Assembly: GCF_009882915.1 (NCBI RefSeq)
Contig: NZ_WTUW01000002.1
Span: 320,693-384,692, forward strand
Origin: Sneathiella litorea
GTDB lineage: Bacteria > Pseudomonadota > Alphaproteobacteria > Sneathiellales > Sneathiellaceae
Direction of reading: 5' to 3'
Length of the DNA: 64,000 nt
Positions 53,718 through 61,801 of this stretch are shown piece by piece. The notes under the pieces were generated by a model. The model searched no databases. It worked only from the letters and a program-made list of their open reading frames with translations, and was not told where the DNA came from. A program made the translations under genes and the position numbers. The first letter of the stretch is position 1, and the number at the start of each line of letters is the position of its first letter.

Positions 53718-54149
53718 GTGATCGATGAGCTATATCAGAAGAATTTGCTGCGCCTTGCCGCCAACGCCACCGGCGACGGAACACTAGAAAGCCCGGATGC
53801 GGAAGAAACGCTGGATAACCCCACCTGCGGCGACCGGATTACCATACAAATCCGACTGAAAGACAATGAAATTAGTGAGTTAAATCACCAAAATCGTTCC
53901 TGCATGCTGTGTCAGGCGTCCGCCTCCCTGATTGGCAAATATGCCATCGGCAAAAGGCTCGAGGATATTCTGGAAACGCGCCAAATTCTGCAATCCATGT
54001 TGCACGGAACGTCTCTTCAGGATACATCGGAGTGGCAAGAACTAGAATATTTCGATGTTGTCTCGCTCCACAAGAGCCGTCATCATTGTGTCCTCCTTCC
54101 CTTTGACGCCTTGATCCGAGCGTTAGAGGCTGCGAAAAAGAAAGTCTGA
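53718..54149 (+). CDS. NifU/IscU-like iron-sulfur scaffold protein
   Basis: A 143-residue protein with the IscU/SufU cluster-ligand pattern: Cys in LDNPTCGDRITIQI, a second site in RSCMLCQASASLIGKYAIG, and a third Cys in SRHHCVLLPFDALI. The second site has an extra Cys compared with the usual GxGCAI. It starts at GTG, 10 bases after the fusion gene. Its position in a molybdo-hydroxylase operon suggests it builds the two [2Fe-2S] clusters of CoxS or acts on the maturation proteins. Confidence 0.9.
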   Translation: MIDELYQKNLLRLAANATGDGTLESPDAEETLDNPTCGDRITIQIRLKDNEISELNHQNRSCMLCQASASLIGKYAIGKRLEDILETRQILQSMLHGTSLQDTSEWQELEYFDVVSLHKSRHHCVLLPFDALIRALEAAKKKV

Positions 54150-54150
54150 G

Positions 54151-54372
54151 ATGCGCCGTAAAAACCCAAAAATAAAAAACCTGCCAGACCTTCCTTCCCC
54201 CTGCACCGGAATTTGCAGCATGGATATGCAAAATCTCTATTGCCGGGGTTGCTTTCGCACAAGAAATGAAATTGGCGGCTGGGTTTTGATGAGCAATGTT
54301 GAAAAGCTGGACGTCCTGAAAGAGATACGGCAACGGCGCCGGGAATCACGACAAACGGAAAAATTGCCATAA
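54151..54372 (+). CDS. DUF1289 family protein
   Basis: A 73-residue basic protein with the Cys pattern of DUF1289: LPSPCTGICSMDMQNLYCRG, CFRTRNEIGGW. Four cysteines (CxxxCxxxxxxxxCxGC) suggest a small zinc or iron-sulfur knuckle. It begins 1 base after the scaffold gene stop, so it is the last gene of the maturation operon. The function of the family is unknown. Confidence 0.88.
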   Translation: MRRKNPKIKNLPDLPSPCTGICSMDMQNLYCRGCFRTRNEIGGWVLMSNVEKLDVLKEIRQRRRESRQTEKLP

Positions 54373-54449
54373 TTTTGCCTACTTCCCCCCGCTAAATGCA
54401 AGCGTCGTTAATTTCAATGTAAGCTTGCTTTCGAGTAATGGGGGCATAA

Positions 54450-54944
54450 ATGTATTTGAAAACCCTGAGCATTCTGACGGTTTCCTTTCTGTCTCTGCTG
54501 TTTCTTGTGATGGCGACTTTCATGCCTGCGACAACAACTCTTGTCGCCTCTTCCGACAATGACCCCGAGACAAAATGTCTGGCCCAGGCAGTATATTTCG
54601 AGGCACGCGGCGAACCTTTCAGCGGCCAAGTCGCGGTGGCTCAGGTTGTCCATAACCGCGTTGCGGCAAAAGATATGTCCTATTGCAAAGTAGTTTTTGA
54701 AGGTAGCTCGCGGCGAAATGCCTGCCAGTTCTCCTTTGCCTGCGATGGCAAATCAGATACAGCCACAGATGAAGTTTCCTGGCAACGCGCCCTGATGGTG
54801 GCGAGCCTTGTTAGAAGCGGCAATATGCGCGATCTCTCCGGCGACGCCACCTTTTACCACGCAACCTATGTCTCCCCTGTCTGGTCAAAAAGCCTGAAGA
54901 AGACCGCAAATATTGGAAACCACATTTTTTATCGGAAAATGTAA
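54450..54944 (+). CDS. SleB-type cell wall hydrolase
   Basis: 164 residues: an N-terminal signal or anchor (SFLSLLFLVMATFMPATTTL), then the Hydrolase_2/SleB domain: ETKCLAQAVYFEARGEPFSG, QVAVAQVVHNRV, CQFSFACDGKSD and ATFYHATYVSPVWSKSLKK. The Glu of YFEARGE is the probable catalytic residue of this lytic transglycosylase-type family, which cleaves peptidoglycan in the periplasm. It has a GGGGGC ribosome binding site and its own upstream region, so it is not part of the cox operon. Confidence 0.9.
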   Translation: MYLKTLSILTVSFLSLLFLVMATFMPATTTLVASSDNDPETKCLAQAVYFEARGEPFSGQVAVAQVVHNRVAAKDMSYCKVVFEGSSRRNACQFSFACDGKSDTATDEVSWQRALMVASLVRSGNMRDLSGDATFYHATYVSPVWSKSLKKTANIGNHIFYRKM

Positions 54945-54972
54945 CTTTCCATTCCGGCCCTGCACATAAATT

Positions 54973-55004
54973 CTGTAAAAACCGGCTCGAGTTGCTTTTT
55001 ACAG
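54973..55004 (+). terminator. Possible terminator after the SleB-type gene
   Basis: CTGTAAAAA and TTTTTACAG form a perfect 9-bp stem 29 bases after the stop, with a small CTCGAG palindrome in the loop. The T run lies inside the stem and not after it, so function as a terminator is uncertain. Confidence 0.5.
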
Positions 55005-55127
55005 ACCTTTTCGCGTGATCACACGACACTGTGATTTAGACTAACTATGTTACGATTTATCCATTTCGTAATCCCCGTCATATGCTGAAATGCCGAATTG
55101 TGCTCTATATTAAATTTGCATCTGTAT

Positions 55128-55149
55128 CGAACTGATATATATTGGTTCG
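55128..55149. promoter_or_regulatory. Candidate PadR operator
   Basis: CGAAC-TG-ATATATAT-TG-GTTCG is a 22-bp inverted repeat with 5-bp outer arms and a self-complementary centre, ending 73 bases upstream of the padR start. PadR proteins usually bind such dyads in their own promoter and repress it. Confidence 0.45.
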
Positions 55150-55222
55150 TAATACTGGAACTCAATTTTCAGATTTAAACGTGAGCGCGTTTCTCAAAAT
55201 TTTACATAAGTAATCGGAATAA

Positions 55223-55759
55223 ATGGATATTCGCACTTTATGTCTTGGTATTCTCACGATGGGAGATGCCACTGGCTATGAAATCAAAAAAACCTTTGAA
55301 GACCGGCTGGATCTCATTTTCCATGCCAGTTACGGGTCGATTTACCCAGCTCTCAACAAGCTGACGGAAGAAGGGCTCGTATCCTGCCGCGAGCTCAGTC
55401 AGGTAAAGCGACCTGATAAAAAAATCTATTCCATTACGGCGAGCGGACGCTACCAGTTTATCGATGCAATCATGAAAAGGCCCGCAGCTGACAGATTCAG
55501 GTCTGAGTTTCTCGCAGTCCTGATGTTCGCGCATCTTTTGCCCGCATCAAAAATTTCGGAACTTATTGACGAAAGAATAAGTGACCGTGCCCAGAAAATT
55601 GAAAACCTGGACAATGAATGCGATTCAAAATTAACTGACAGAGAGAAATTTCTCTGTAACTTTGGTCGCACAATATATCAGGCAGAAATCGATTATTTAA
55701 AGGATTACAGGCATTTATTAGAATCAGATGCGCTAATGGATAGTCGCGCCGCTGACTAA
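55223..55759 (+). CDS. PadR family transcriptional regulator
   Basis: A 178-residue PadR protein. The winged helix is at residues 5-80: CLGILTMGDATGYEIKKTFE, ASYGSIYPALNKLTEEGLVS and KKIYSITASGRYQF. A Vir-type C-terminal helical domain (about 95-175) mediates dimer contact. It lies 36 bases upstream of an RND efflux operon on the same strand, so it is the probable local repressor of that pump, in response to an unknown compound. Confidence 0.92.
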   Translation: MDIRTLCLGILTMGDATGYEIKKTFEDRLDLIFHASYGSIYPALNKLTEEGLVSCRELSQVKRPDKKIYSITASGRYQFIDAIMKRPAADRFRSEFLAVLMFAHLLPASKISELIDERISDRAQKIENLDNECDSKLTDREKFLCNFGRTIYQAEIDYLKDYRHLLESDALMDSRAAD

Positions 55760-55795
55760 TACAACGTTAAACATGCTCGAAAAAGAGGTATCACT

Positions 55796-56923
55796 TTGAA
55801 CCGCTCAATCATCATCGCAATCGTAATCGCCGTTGGGGTAACAGCCTGGATTGCGTCAGGACAGATAGACTTTGGTGGCGATAGCGAAGACAATGCCAGT
55901 GGTGCCGCCGCGGCAACCCAAGCAGAAGGGTCAGCCGCAGAGACAACGGGGGACGCCAAGAATAAGCCGAAGATCATGGGTGTCCGCTATCAGAATTTCA
56001 CTGCCCAACCGCGGGAGCAGGAAATTATCGTCCACGGCAGAACAGAAGCAAATCGGGTGGTCGACCTTAAAGCTGAAATTTCTGGCCGGGTCAAAAAAGT
56101 ACATGCAGATGTTGGCGATCGAGTTAAGGCGAAGGATCCCATTGTCAGCTTTGATGTTAAGGATAACCAAGCGCGTCTTCAGGAAGCGCAAGCCCTGGTC
56201 CGCCAACGGGAAATAGAATTTAACGCGGCGAAAAAGCTAAATAAGAAGGGGTTCAGTTCCGACACGACATTTGCAAGCGCGCAAGCCCAGCTTGATAGTG
56301 CAAAAGCCCAGGTCACCGCCATGAAGATCCGCCTGAATGATCTGGTAATCACGGCTCCCTTCGACGGCTATATCGAAAACCGCTATGCCGAGATTGGTGA
56401 TTTTGTAAAGGACGGAAACCCGATTGCCACTATTGTGGAAAGTGATCCGTTATTGATTACCGGACAGATTTCTGAATTACAAGTTGGCAAAATTGAAGTT
56501 GGCAGTGAAGGATCTGCCAAGCTTGTGACCGGTGAAACGGTAACAGGTAAGGTGAAATTCATCGGGCGCGTCGCCAACCCTGAAACCCGCACTTTTCGGG
56601 TAGAGCTGGAAGTCCCGAATGAAGGCTATAAGCTCCGAAGCGGCGTGACAGCGGAAATAACCTTTAAGGCGAGCTCAGTAAAGGCGCATTTCCTCTCCCC
56701 CGCCTTTCTAACCCTGAACGATAAAGGGGTTCTTGGCCTTCGCGCCGTTGGTCCGGATGATGTTGTCGAATTCCACCCTGTTCGAATTCTTGCAGATACA
56801 CCAGACGGCATCTGGGTAGATGGGCTTCCCGACACCGTCAGGCTCATCGTCGTCGGGCAGGACTTCGTTCGTGCAGGTGACACGGTTAAGCCCGACCTCT
56901 TTGTTGCAGAGGCAGCTCAATGA
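55796..56923 (+). CDS. RND efflux periplasmic adaptor (MFP) subunit
   Basis: A 375-residue membrane fusion protein. It has an N-terminal membrane anchor (IIIAIVIAVGVTAWIASG), a lipoyl half VVDLKAEISGRVKKVHADVG and its partner DLVITAPFDGYIENRYAEIG, separated by a coiled-coil hairpin (about 125-175), then beta-barrel and membrane-proximal domains. It starts at TTG after GAGG. It links the inner membrane pump to an outer membrane channel, whose gene is not in this window. Its stop overlaps the pump gene by 4 bases. Confidence 0.93.
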   Translation: MNRSIIIAIVIAVGVTAWIASGQIDFGGDSEDNASGAAAATQAEGSAAETTGDAKNKPKIMGVRYQNFTAQPREQEIIVHGRTEANRVVDLKAEISGRVKKVHADVGDRVKAKDPIVSFDVKDNQARLQEAQALVRQREIEFNAAKKLNKKGFSSDTTFASAQAQLDSAKAQVTAMKIRLNDLVITAPFDGYIENRYAEIGDFVKDGNPIATIVESDPLLITGQISELQVGKIEVGSEGSAKLVTGETVTGKVKFIGRVANPETRTFRVELEVPNEGYKLRSGVTAEITFKASSVKAHFLSPAFLTLNDKGVLGLRAVGPDDVVEFHPVRILADTPDGIWVDGLPDTVRLIVVGQDFVRAGDTVKPDLFVAEAAQ

Positions 56924-59900
56924 ACGCGCTTATCGACGCCGCCATCAATCGTTCACGAACGGTTATATCGGCTCTCCTTTTGATCCTGGTCGCCGGGGTA
57001 TACGCCTATATCGATATTGCGAAAGAATCCGACCCGGATATCAATATTCCGATCATATATGTTTCCATGACCCACGAAGGTATCTCCCCGGAAGATGGGG
57101 AACGATTGCTGATCCGACCGATGGAACTGGAACTACGCTCTATCGAAGGTGTAAAAGAGATGACGGCGAGCGCATCGGAAGGCCACGCGTCCGTCACGCT
57201 GGAATTCGATGCCGGTTTCGATGTTGATAAAGCACTCCAGGATGTGCGGGAAAAAGTCGATATCGCCAAGAATGAGCTTCCCCAGGAAACCGACGACCCA
57301 TTGGTCAATGAAGTAAATTTCGCACTTTTTCCCGTACTTATCGTAACTCTTTCCGGCGATGTCCCGCTGCGGGCCCTGATCAAGCTGGCTAAGGAACTCG
57401 AAGACCGGGTTGAGGGTATCCCCGGCGTCCTTGAAGCAGATATCGGCGGCGACCGTGAAGAAGTGCTAGAAGTGATCATCGACCCCGTAAAGCTTGAAAG
57501 CTATGAGATCTCAAATGCCGAGCTTGCCAACGCCGTCGTTTCAAACAATAAACTAATTGCCGCAGGTTCAATGGATACGGGTAAGGGCCGCTTTTCCATC
57601 AAGGTACCCGGCCTCTATAAAACCGCATCAGATGTTCTGGATATTCCTGTCAAGGTCTTCAAGGAGGGCGTGGTGACGCTCCGTGATCTGACGGAAGTGA
57701 GGCGAACCTTCAAGGATGCCGATAGCTATGCCCGGCTAAATGGACGCCCAGCCGTTGCGCTCGAAATCAAGAAGCGGGTTGGCGAAAATATTATTGAGAC
57801 AATCGAGGCGGTCAAGAAAGCCGTTGTCGAGGAGCAAAAATACTGGCCGGAAAATGTCGTCGTGACCTATTCACAGGATCGGTCCGAAGACATCCGTATC
57901 ATGCTGCAGGATCTACAGAATAACATCATCAGCGCGATTATCCTGGTGATGATTGTGGTGATCAGTGCGCTGGGTGTCCGGACGGCGGGTCTTGTCGGAC
58001 TTTCCATTCCCGGCTCTTTCCTGATCGGCATTCTGTATATGTATCTTTTCGGACTTACCATCAATATCGTTGTGCTGTTCGGGCTTATTTTGGCCGTTGG
58101 CATGCTGGTGGATGGCGCCATTGTGGTGACAGAATTCGCAGACCGGAAAATGGCGGAAGGTATTGACAGAAAAAATGCCTATGCCCTTGCGGCGAAACGT
58201 ATGGCCTGGCCGATTATCGCCTCAACGGCGACGACACTTGCGGTGTTCATGCCATTGATGTTCTGGCCGGGCGTGGTTGGGGAATTTATGAAGTACCTCC
58301 CCCTCACCCTGATCACAACACTGACCGGCTCGCTCCTGATGGCACTTATCTTCGTGCCGACTTTGGGGTCGGTCTTTGGCAAGTCAGGATCGACCAATTC
58401 GAAAACTCTTGCGGCTCTCGCGGCCGCGGAAAGTGGCGATATCCGAAGCCTTGGTGGCTTTACAGGCCGTTATGTGCGGTTCCTCGCCGTGTGCCTAAGG
58501 CATCCGACAAAGATTGTCATCCTTGGGTTAGTCACCCTTGTTGGCGTGCAATTATACTATGCGACCCATGGTAACGGCGTCGAATTTTTTCCAAACGTCG
58601 AACCCGAAATGGCACTGGTCTATGTTCATGCGCGCGGTAATATGTCAACGGATGAGAAAGATCAGCTTGTCAGGCAAGTTGAAAATGAGATCCTCAAACT
58701 TGACGATTTCGAAGGCCTTTACGCCCGATCAGGTAGTACCGGAGGAGGTCAAGGGGTCTCTGAAGACGTGATTGGCGTCATCCAAATGGAATTCAAGGAT
58801 TGGCAGGAGCGCCGCCCAGCTGACGAAATATTTGCTGATATACGTGAACGGACGGCCCATCTCACTGGCATAATCGTGGAAGCGCGCAAACCGGATAATG
58901 GACCGCCAACTGGAAAACATGTTCAGATTCAGCTTTCTTCGCGTCATCCGGAGCTCCTTCCTGTCGAAGTTGCGAAAATACGGAATCATCTTGAAAACAA
59001 CATCACGGATCTGATTGATCTTGAAGATAGCCGCCCTATTCCCGGCATTGAGTGGCAGATCACCGTTGACCGAGCGCAAGCCGGTCGTTTCGGAGCGGAC
59101 ATACAATCTGTTGGCAAAACAATCCAGCTTGTCACCAACGGCATCAAGGCAGATGAATACCGCCCCAATGACGCGGATGATGAGATAGATATCCGCCTGC
59201 GGTTTCCGGATGACAAACGTAGTATTGATCAATTGGATAACTTGCGGGTGATGACCAATAACGGAATGGTCCCCATCTCCAACTTCGTCAAACGTGAACC
59301 TCACCAGAAAGTAGGAAGCATAAGCCGCTCTGATTCTGAACGGGTTATGACAGTCAAAGCAAATGTCGTAGCCGGGGTCTTAGTTGACGATAAGGTCGCG
59401 GAAATTCAGGCCTGGCTGGAGAATGAGGCAAATATCAATCCGGAAGTTTCCTATGTCTTTAAAGGCCAGGACGAGGAACAGAAGAAAGCCGGTGAATTTC
59501 TCGGCAAGGCATTTGCTGTTGCCCTCTTTATCATGGCCATTATTCTGGTGACCCAGTTCAATAGCTTTTATCATGCGTTTCTGATCCTGACAGCCGTCAT
59601 TATGTCTACTATCGGTGTTTTCGTAGGACTTATTATTACCGGCCAACCCTTTGGTATTGTCATGACCGGTGTCGGCGTCATTGCGCTTGCGGGTATTGTG
59701 GTGAACAATAATATTGTGCTGATCGATACCTTTGCACATTTACGCAAACAAGGAATGGACGCGATGGAGGCGGTCCTCAGGACGGGGGCCCAACGTCTGC
59801 GCCCGGTCATGCTGACGACCGTCACGACGATTTTCGGTCTTTTGCCCATGACCTTGCAGATAAATATCGATTTCGTTTCCCGCGAAGTCGTGATGGGGGC

Positions 59901-60096
59901 GCCGTCTTCTCAGTGGTGGGTCCAGCTCTCGACAGCGGTCGCTTTCGGCCTGACCTTTGCAACCCTTCTCACCCTCATAATGACACCTGCCCTCTTGATG
60001 CTTGGCGCAAATGTCAGCAGCTATCTGGAAAAGCGGCGCGAGGGAAAGACGGCGAAGAAATTTCTAAAGGATAGTCACGCCGAACCCGCGGAATAG
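56920..60096 (+). CDS. RND efflux transporter permease subunit (AcrB family)
   Basis: A 1058-residue pump of normal length with 12 membrane helices and two large periplasmic loops. TM4 has FGLILAVGMLVDGAIVVTEF with a proton-relay Asp (one Asp instead of the usual DD pair of AcrB); TM10 region has GVGVIALAGIVVNNNIVLID, and RLRPVMLTTVTTIFGLLPMT is conserved. The single Asp and the ASEGHASVTLEFDAGFDVDK loop point to the broad HAE-type group of alphaproteobacteria. Substrate unknown. It exports against the proton gradient with the adaptor encoded just upstream. Confidence 0.93.
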   Translation: MNALIDAAINRSRTVISALLLILVAGVYAYIDIAKESDPDINIPIIYVSMTHEGISPEDGERLLIRPMELELRSIEGVKEMTASASEGHASVTLEFDAGFDVDKALQDVREKVDIAKNELPQETDDPLVNEVNFALFPVLIVTLSGDVPLRALIKLAKELEDRVEGIPGVLEADIGGDREEVLEVIIDPVKLESYEISNAELANAVVSNNKLIAAGSMDTGKGRFSIKVPGLYKTASDVLDIPVKVFKEGVVTLRDLTEVRRTFKDADSYARLNGRPAVALEIKKRVGENIIETIEAVKKAVVEEQKYWPENVVVTYSQDRSEDIRIMLQDLQNNIISAIILVMIVVISALGVRTAGLVGLSIPGSFLIGILYMYLFGLTINIVVLFGLILAVGMLVDGAIVVTEFADRKMAEGIDRKNAYALAAKRMAWPIIASTATTLAVFMPLMFWPGVVGEFMKYLPLTLITTLTGSLLMALIFVPTLGSVFGKSGSTNSKTLAALAAAESGDIRSLGGFTGRYVRFLAVCLRHPTKIVILGLVTLVGVQLYYATHGNGVEFFPNVEPEMALVYVHARGNMSTDEKDQLVRQVENEILKLDDFEGLYARSGSTGGGQGVSEDVIGVIQMEFKDWQERRPADEIFADIRERTAHLTGIIVEARKPDNGPPTGKHVQIQLSSRHPELLPVEVAKIRNHLENNITDLIDLEDSRPIPGIEWQITVDRAQAGRFGADIQSVGKTIQLVTNGIKADEYRPNDADDEIDIRLRFPDDKRSIDQLDNLRVMTNNGMVPISNFVKREPHQKVGSISRSDSERVMTVKANVVAGVLVDDKVAEIQAWLENEANINPEVSYVFKGQDEEQKKAGEFLGKAFAVALFIMAIILVTQFNSFYHAFLILTAVIMSTIGVFVGLIITGQPFGIVMTGVGVIALAGIVVNNNIVLIDTFAHLRKQGMDAMEAVLRTGAQRLRPVMLTTVTTIFGLLPMTLQINIDFVSREVVMGAPSSQWWVQLSTAVAFGLTFATLLTLIMTPALLMLGANVSSYLEKRREGKTAKKFLKDSHAEPAE

Positions 60097-60145
60097 GCAG
60101 CCAGTAAATGGCCCCTTCCCGTTCGATTGTTCTATGTGTGAGATT

Positions 60146-60176
60146 GGAAAGGCTTGAGATTTTTCAAGCCTTTTCC
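60146..60176. terminator. Shared hairpin between RND operon and pssA
   Basis: GGAAAGGCTTGA pairs with TCAAGCCTTTTCC (one bulged T) around GATTTT. It includes the stop codon of the convergent pssA. No long T run follows on either strand, but the stem is strong. Confidence 0.7.
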
Positions 60177-60991
60177 TCTTCATCTCCATCGGCATCTTCT
60201 TCGTTTTCGTCAAGATCATCTATGTCGCCATTTTTAAGGGCTTCCTGCTCCTGCAGCCGACGATGGCTGAGAACTGAAAAGGGAATAGTCGCCAAATAGA
60301 CAATCGCAATCAGGGACAACAGCTGCCAGGGATAGCTTGCCAATACCGCCGCCAGCCCGCCCACCAACAGCAGGACCGGCATGATAAACCGCCGGGCAAT
60401 GCGAATGCGCTTGATCGAAAAAGTGGGAACTCGACTTGCCATCATAAAGGCAATGAACAACATCCAGGCGGCATTCAGGATTGCTGACTGGAAGAAATCG
60501 CTATCCGTATAAAAGCTGATGACCATAAAAAGGAGTGAAATGGAGGCACCTGCCGGTGCCGCAATGCCTGTGAAGTAGCGGCTGGCCCAAGCGGGTTGCT
60601 TTTGCTCTAGCAAGGAATTGAAGCGCGCCAGTCGGAGCGCACAGGAAACAGTAAAAACAAGGGCAATGATCCAGCCAACACCGCCAAGCCCGCTCTCTAG
60701 CGTCCAGAGAAACAGGACCAGGCCGGGGGCGACGCCAAAGCTGACAAAATCAGACAAGGAGTCAAGTTCCGCTCCGAATTTTGACGAGCTATTCAACAAT
60801 CGCGCCATACGCCCATCAAGCCCATCGAGTACGCCAGCGGCAAGAATAGCAACTACCGCCATCTCCCATTTTTCATCCAGTGCGAACCGAACGGAAGTAA
60901 GCCCGGCGCAAAGCGCCAGCAATGTCAGCATGTTCGGGATTAATGAATTAAGCGGCATGAACCGCAAACGGCGGCGCTGTTGAAAGGTCAT
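60164..60991 (-). CDS. pssA: CDP-diacylglycerol-serine O-phosphatidyltransferase
   Basis: A 275-residue membrane enzyme of the CDP-alcohol phosphatidyltransferase family with about seven or eight helices. The family motif D-G-x2-A-R-x8-G-x3-D-x3-D is visible in LDGLDGRMARLLNSSSKFG followed by AELDSLSD. It makes phosphatidylserine from CDP-diacylglycerol and serine. The C-terminus is very acidic (DDLDENEEDADGDEEE). Its ATG follows the psd stop directly (TAGATG), so the two steps of phosphatidylethanolamine synthesis are one operon. Confidence 0.96.
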   Translation of the reverse strand: MTFQQRRRLRFMPLNSLIPNMLTLLALCAGLTSVRFALDEKWEMAVVAILAAGVLDGLDGRMARLLNSSSKFGAELDSLSDFVSFGVAPGLVLFLWTLESGLGGVGWIIALVFTVSCALRLARFNSLLEQKQPAWASRYFTGIAAPAGASISLLFMVISFYTDSDFFQSAILNAAWMLFIAFMMASRVPTFSIKRIRIARRFIMPVLLLVGGLAAVLASYPWQLLSLIAIVYLATIPFSVLSHRRLQEQEALKNGDIDDLDENEEDADGDEEEKA

Positions 60992-61690
60992 CTAGCGAAC
61001 CTCCAGCGCCATTGGCGCTTCATTTTTTCCTTTCAAATCGGCGATAATCGTCTCACCGCCAATCATCGACTGACCAACCCCGACAAGCGGCTCGACTCCC
61101 TCGGGAAGGTAAATGTCTGTGCGGCTGCCAAATCGAATGAGCCCAAATCTTTCGCCCGTTCGAACCTCCTGATCGTCAGTGAGGTAACAGACAATCCGCC
61201 GTGCGACGAGACCGGCTATCTGAACAAATACAATGTCATTACCATCATTGTCGCGCAGGTGGACCGCATGGCGCTCATTCTCTTCTGACGCCTTGTCGAG
61301 GGCGGCGTTGAGAAACTTGCCCGGTCGATACACCTGACGGACGATCGTCCCACCTATAGGCACCCGATTAACATGCACATTAAAAACATTAAGAAAGATA
61401 CTTATCCGAAGGCGAGCATCTGAGCCCATACCAAGTTCTTCCGGTGGAACCGCTCGCTCAATCATCTGTACTACACCGTCTGCAGGGCTAACGATGAGTC
61501 CGTCCGCGGTTGGAACATGACGGTCAGGATCACGGAAAAAATAGACGCACCAGAGCGTCAGTATAACGCCGACCCAGCCCAAAAATGGCCAGGTAAACAG
61601 AAAAAGCGCAAAGGTTATCGCCGCAAATATGGCGATAAATCTATGCCCTTCCTTATTGATCGGCACCAAAACTGATTTTAGCGTATCCAT
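60992..61690 (-). CDS. psd: Phosphatidylserine decarboxylase proenzyme
   Basis: A 232-residue enzyme of the short bacterial Psd class. It has an N-terminal membrane segment ([20 protein letters not shown]), [31 protein letters not shown], and the self-cleavage site in [16 protein letters not shown], where the Gly-Ser bond is cut to give the pyruvoyl cofactor. It makes phosphatidylethanolamine in the inner membrane. The product of pssA, its substrate source, is encoded immediately downstream. Confidence 0.96.
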   Translation of the reverse strand: MDTLKSVLVPINKEGHRFIAIFAAITFALFLFTWPFLGWVGVILTLWCVYFFRDPDRHVPTADGLIVSPADGVVQMIERAVPPEELGMGSDARLRISIFLNVFNVHVNRVPIGGTIVRQVYRPGKFLNAALDKASEENERHAVHLRDNDGNDIVFVQIAGLVARRIVCYLTDDQEVRTGERFGLIRFGSRTDIYLPEGVEPLVGVGQSMIGGETIIADLKGKNEAPMALEVR

Positions 61691-61801
61691 GTTTTCTTCC
61701 CTTCGGCATTGCGACCGGTTACTTCAACTAGGTCATACCGCATGTTATCTTCAAAAAGAACTAAAAGATGATCATGCGAATATCAGGTGCAATGATACAG
61801 C

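Noticed and set aside
55019-55034. CRP/FNR-type binding site
   Set aside because: The half-sites are in the order TCACA-N6-TGTGA, the reverse of the TGTGA-N6-TCACA consensus.
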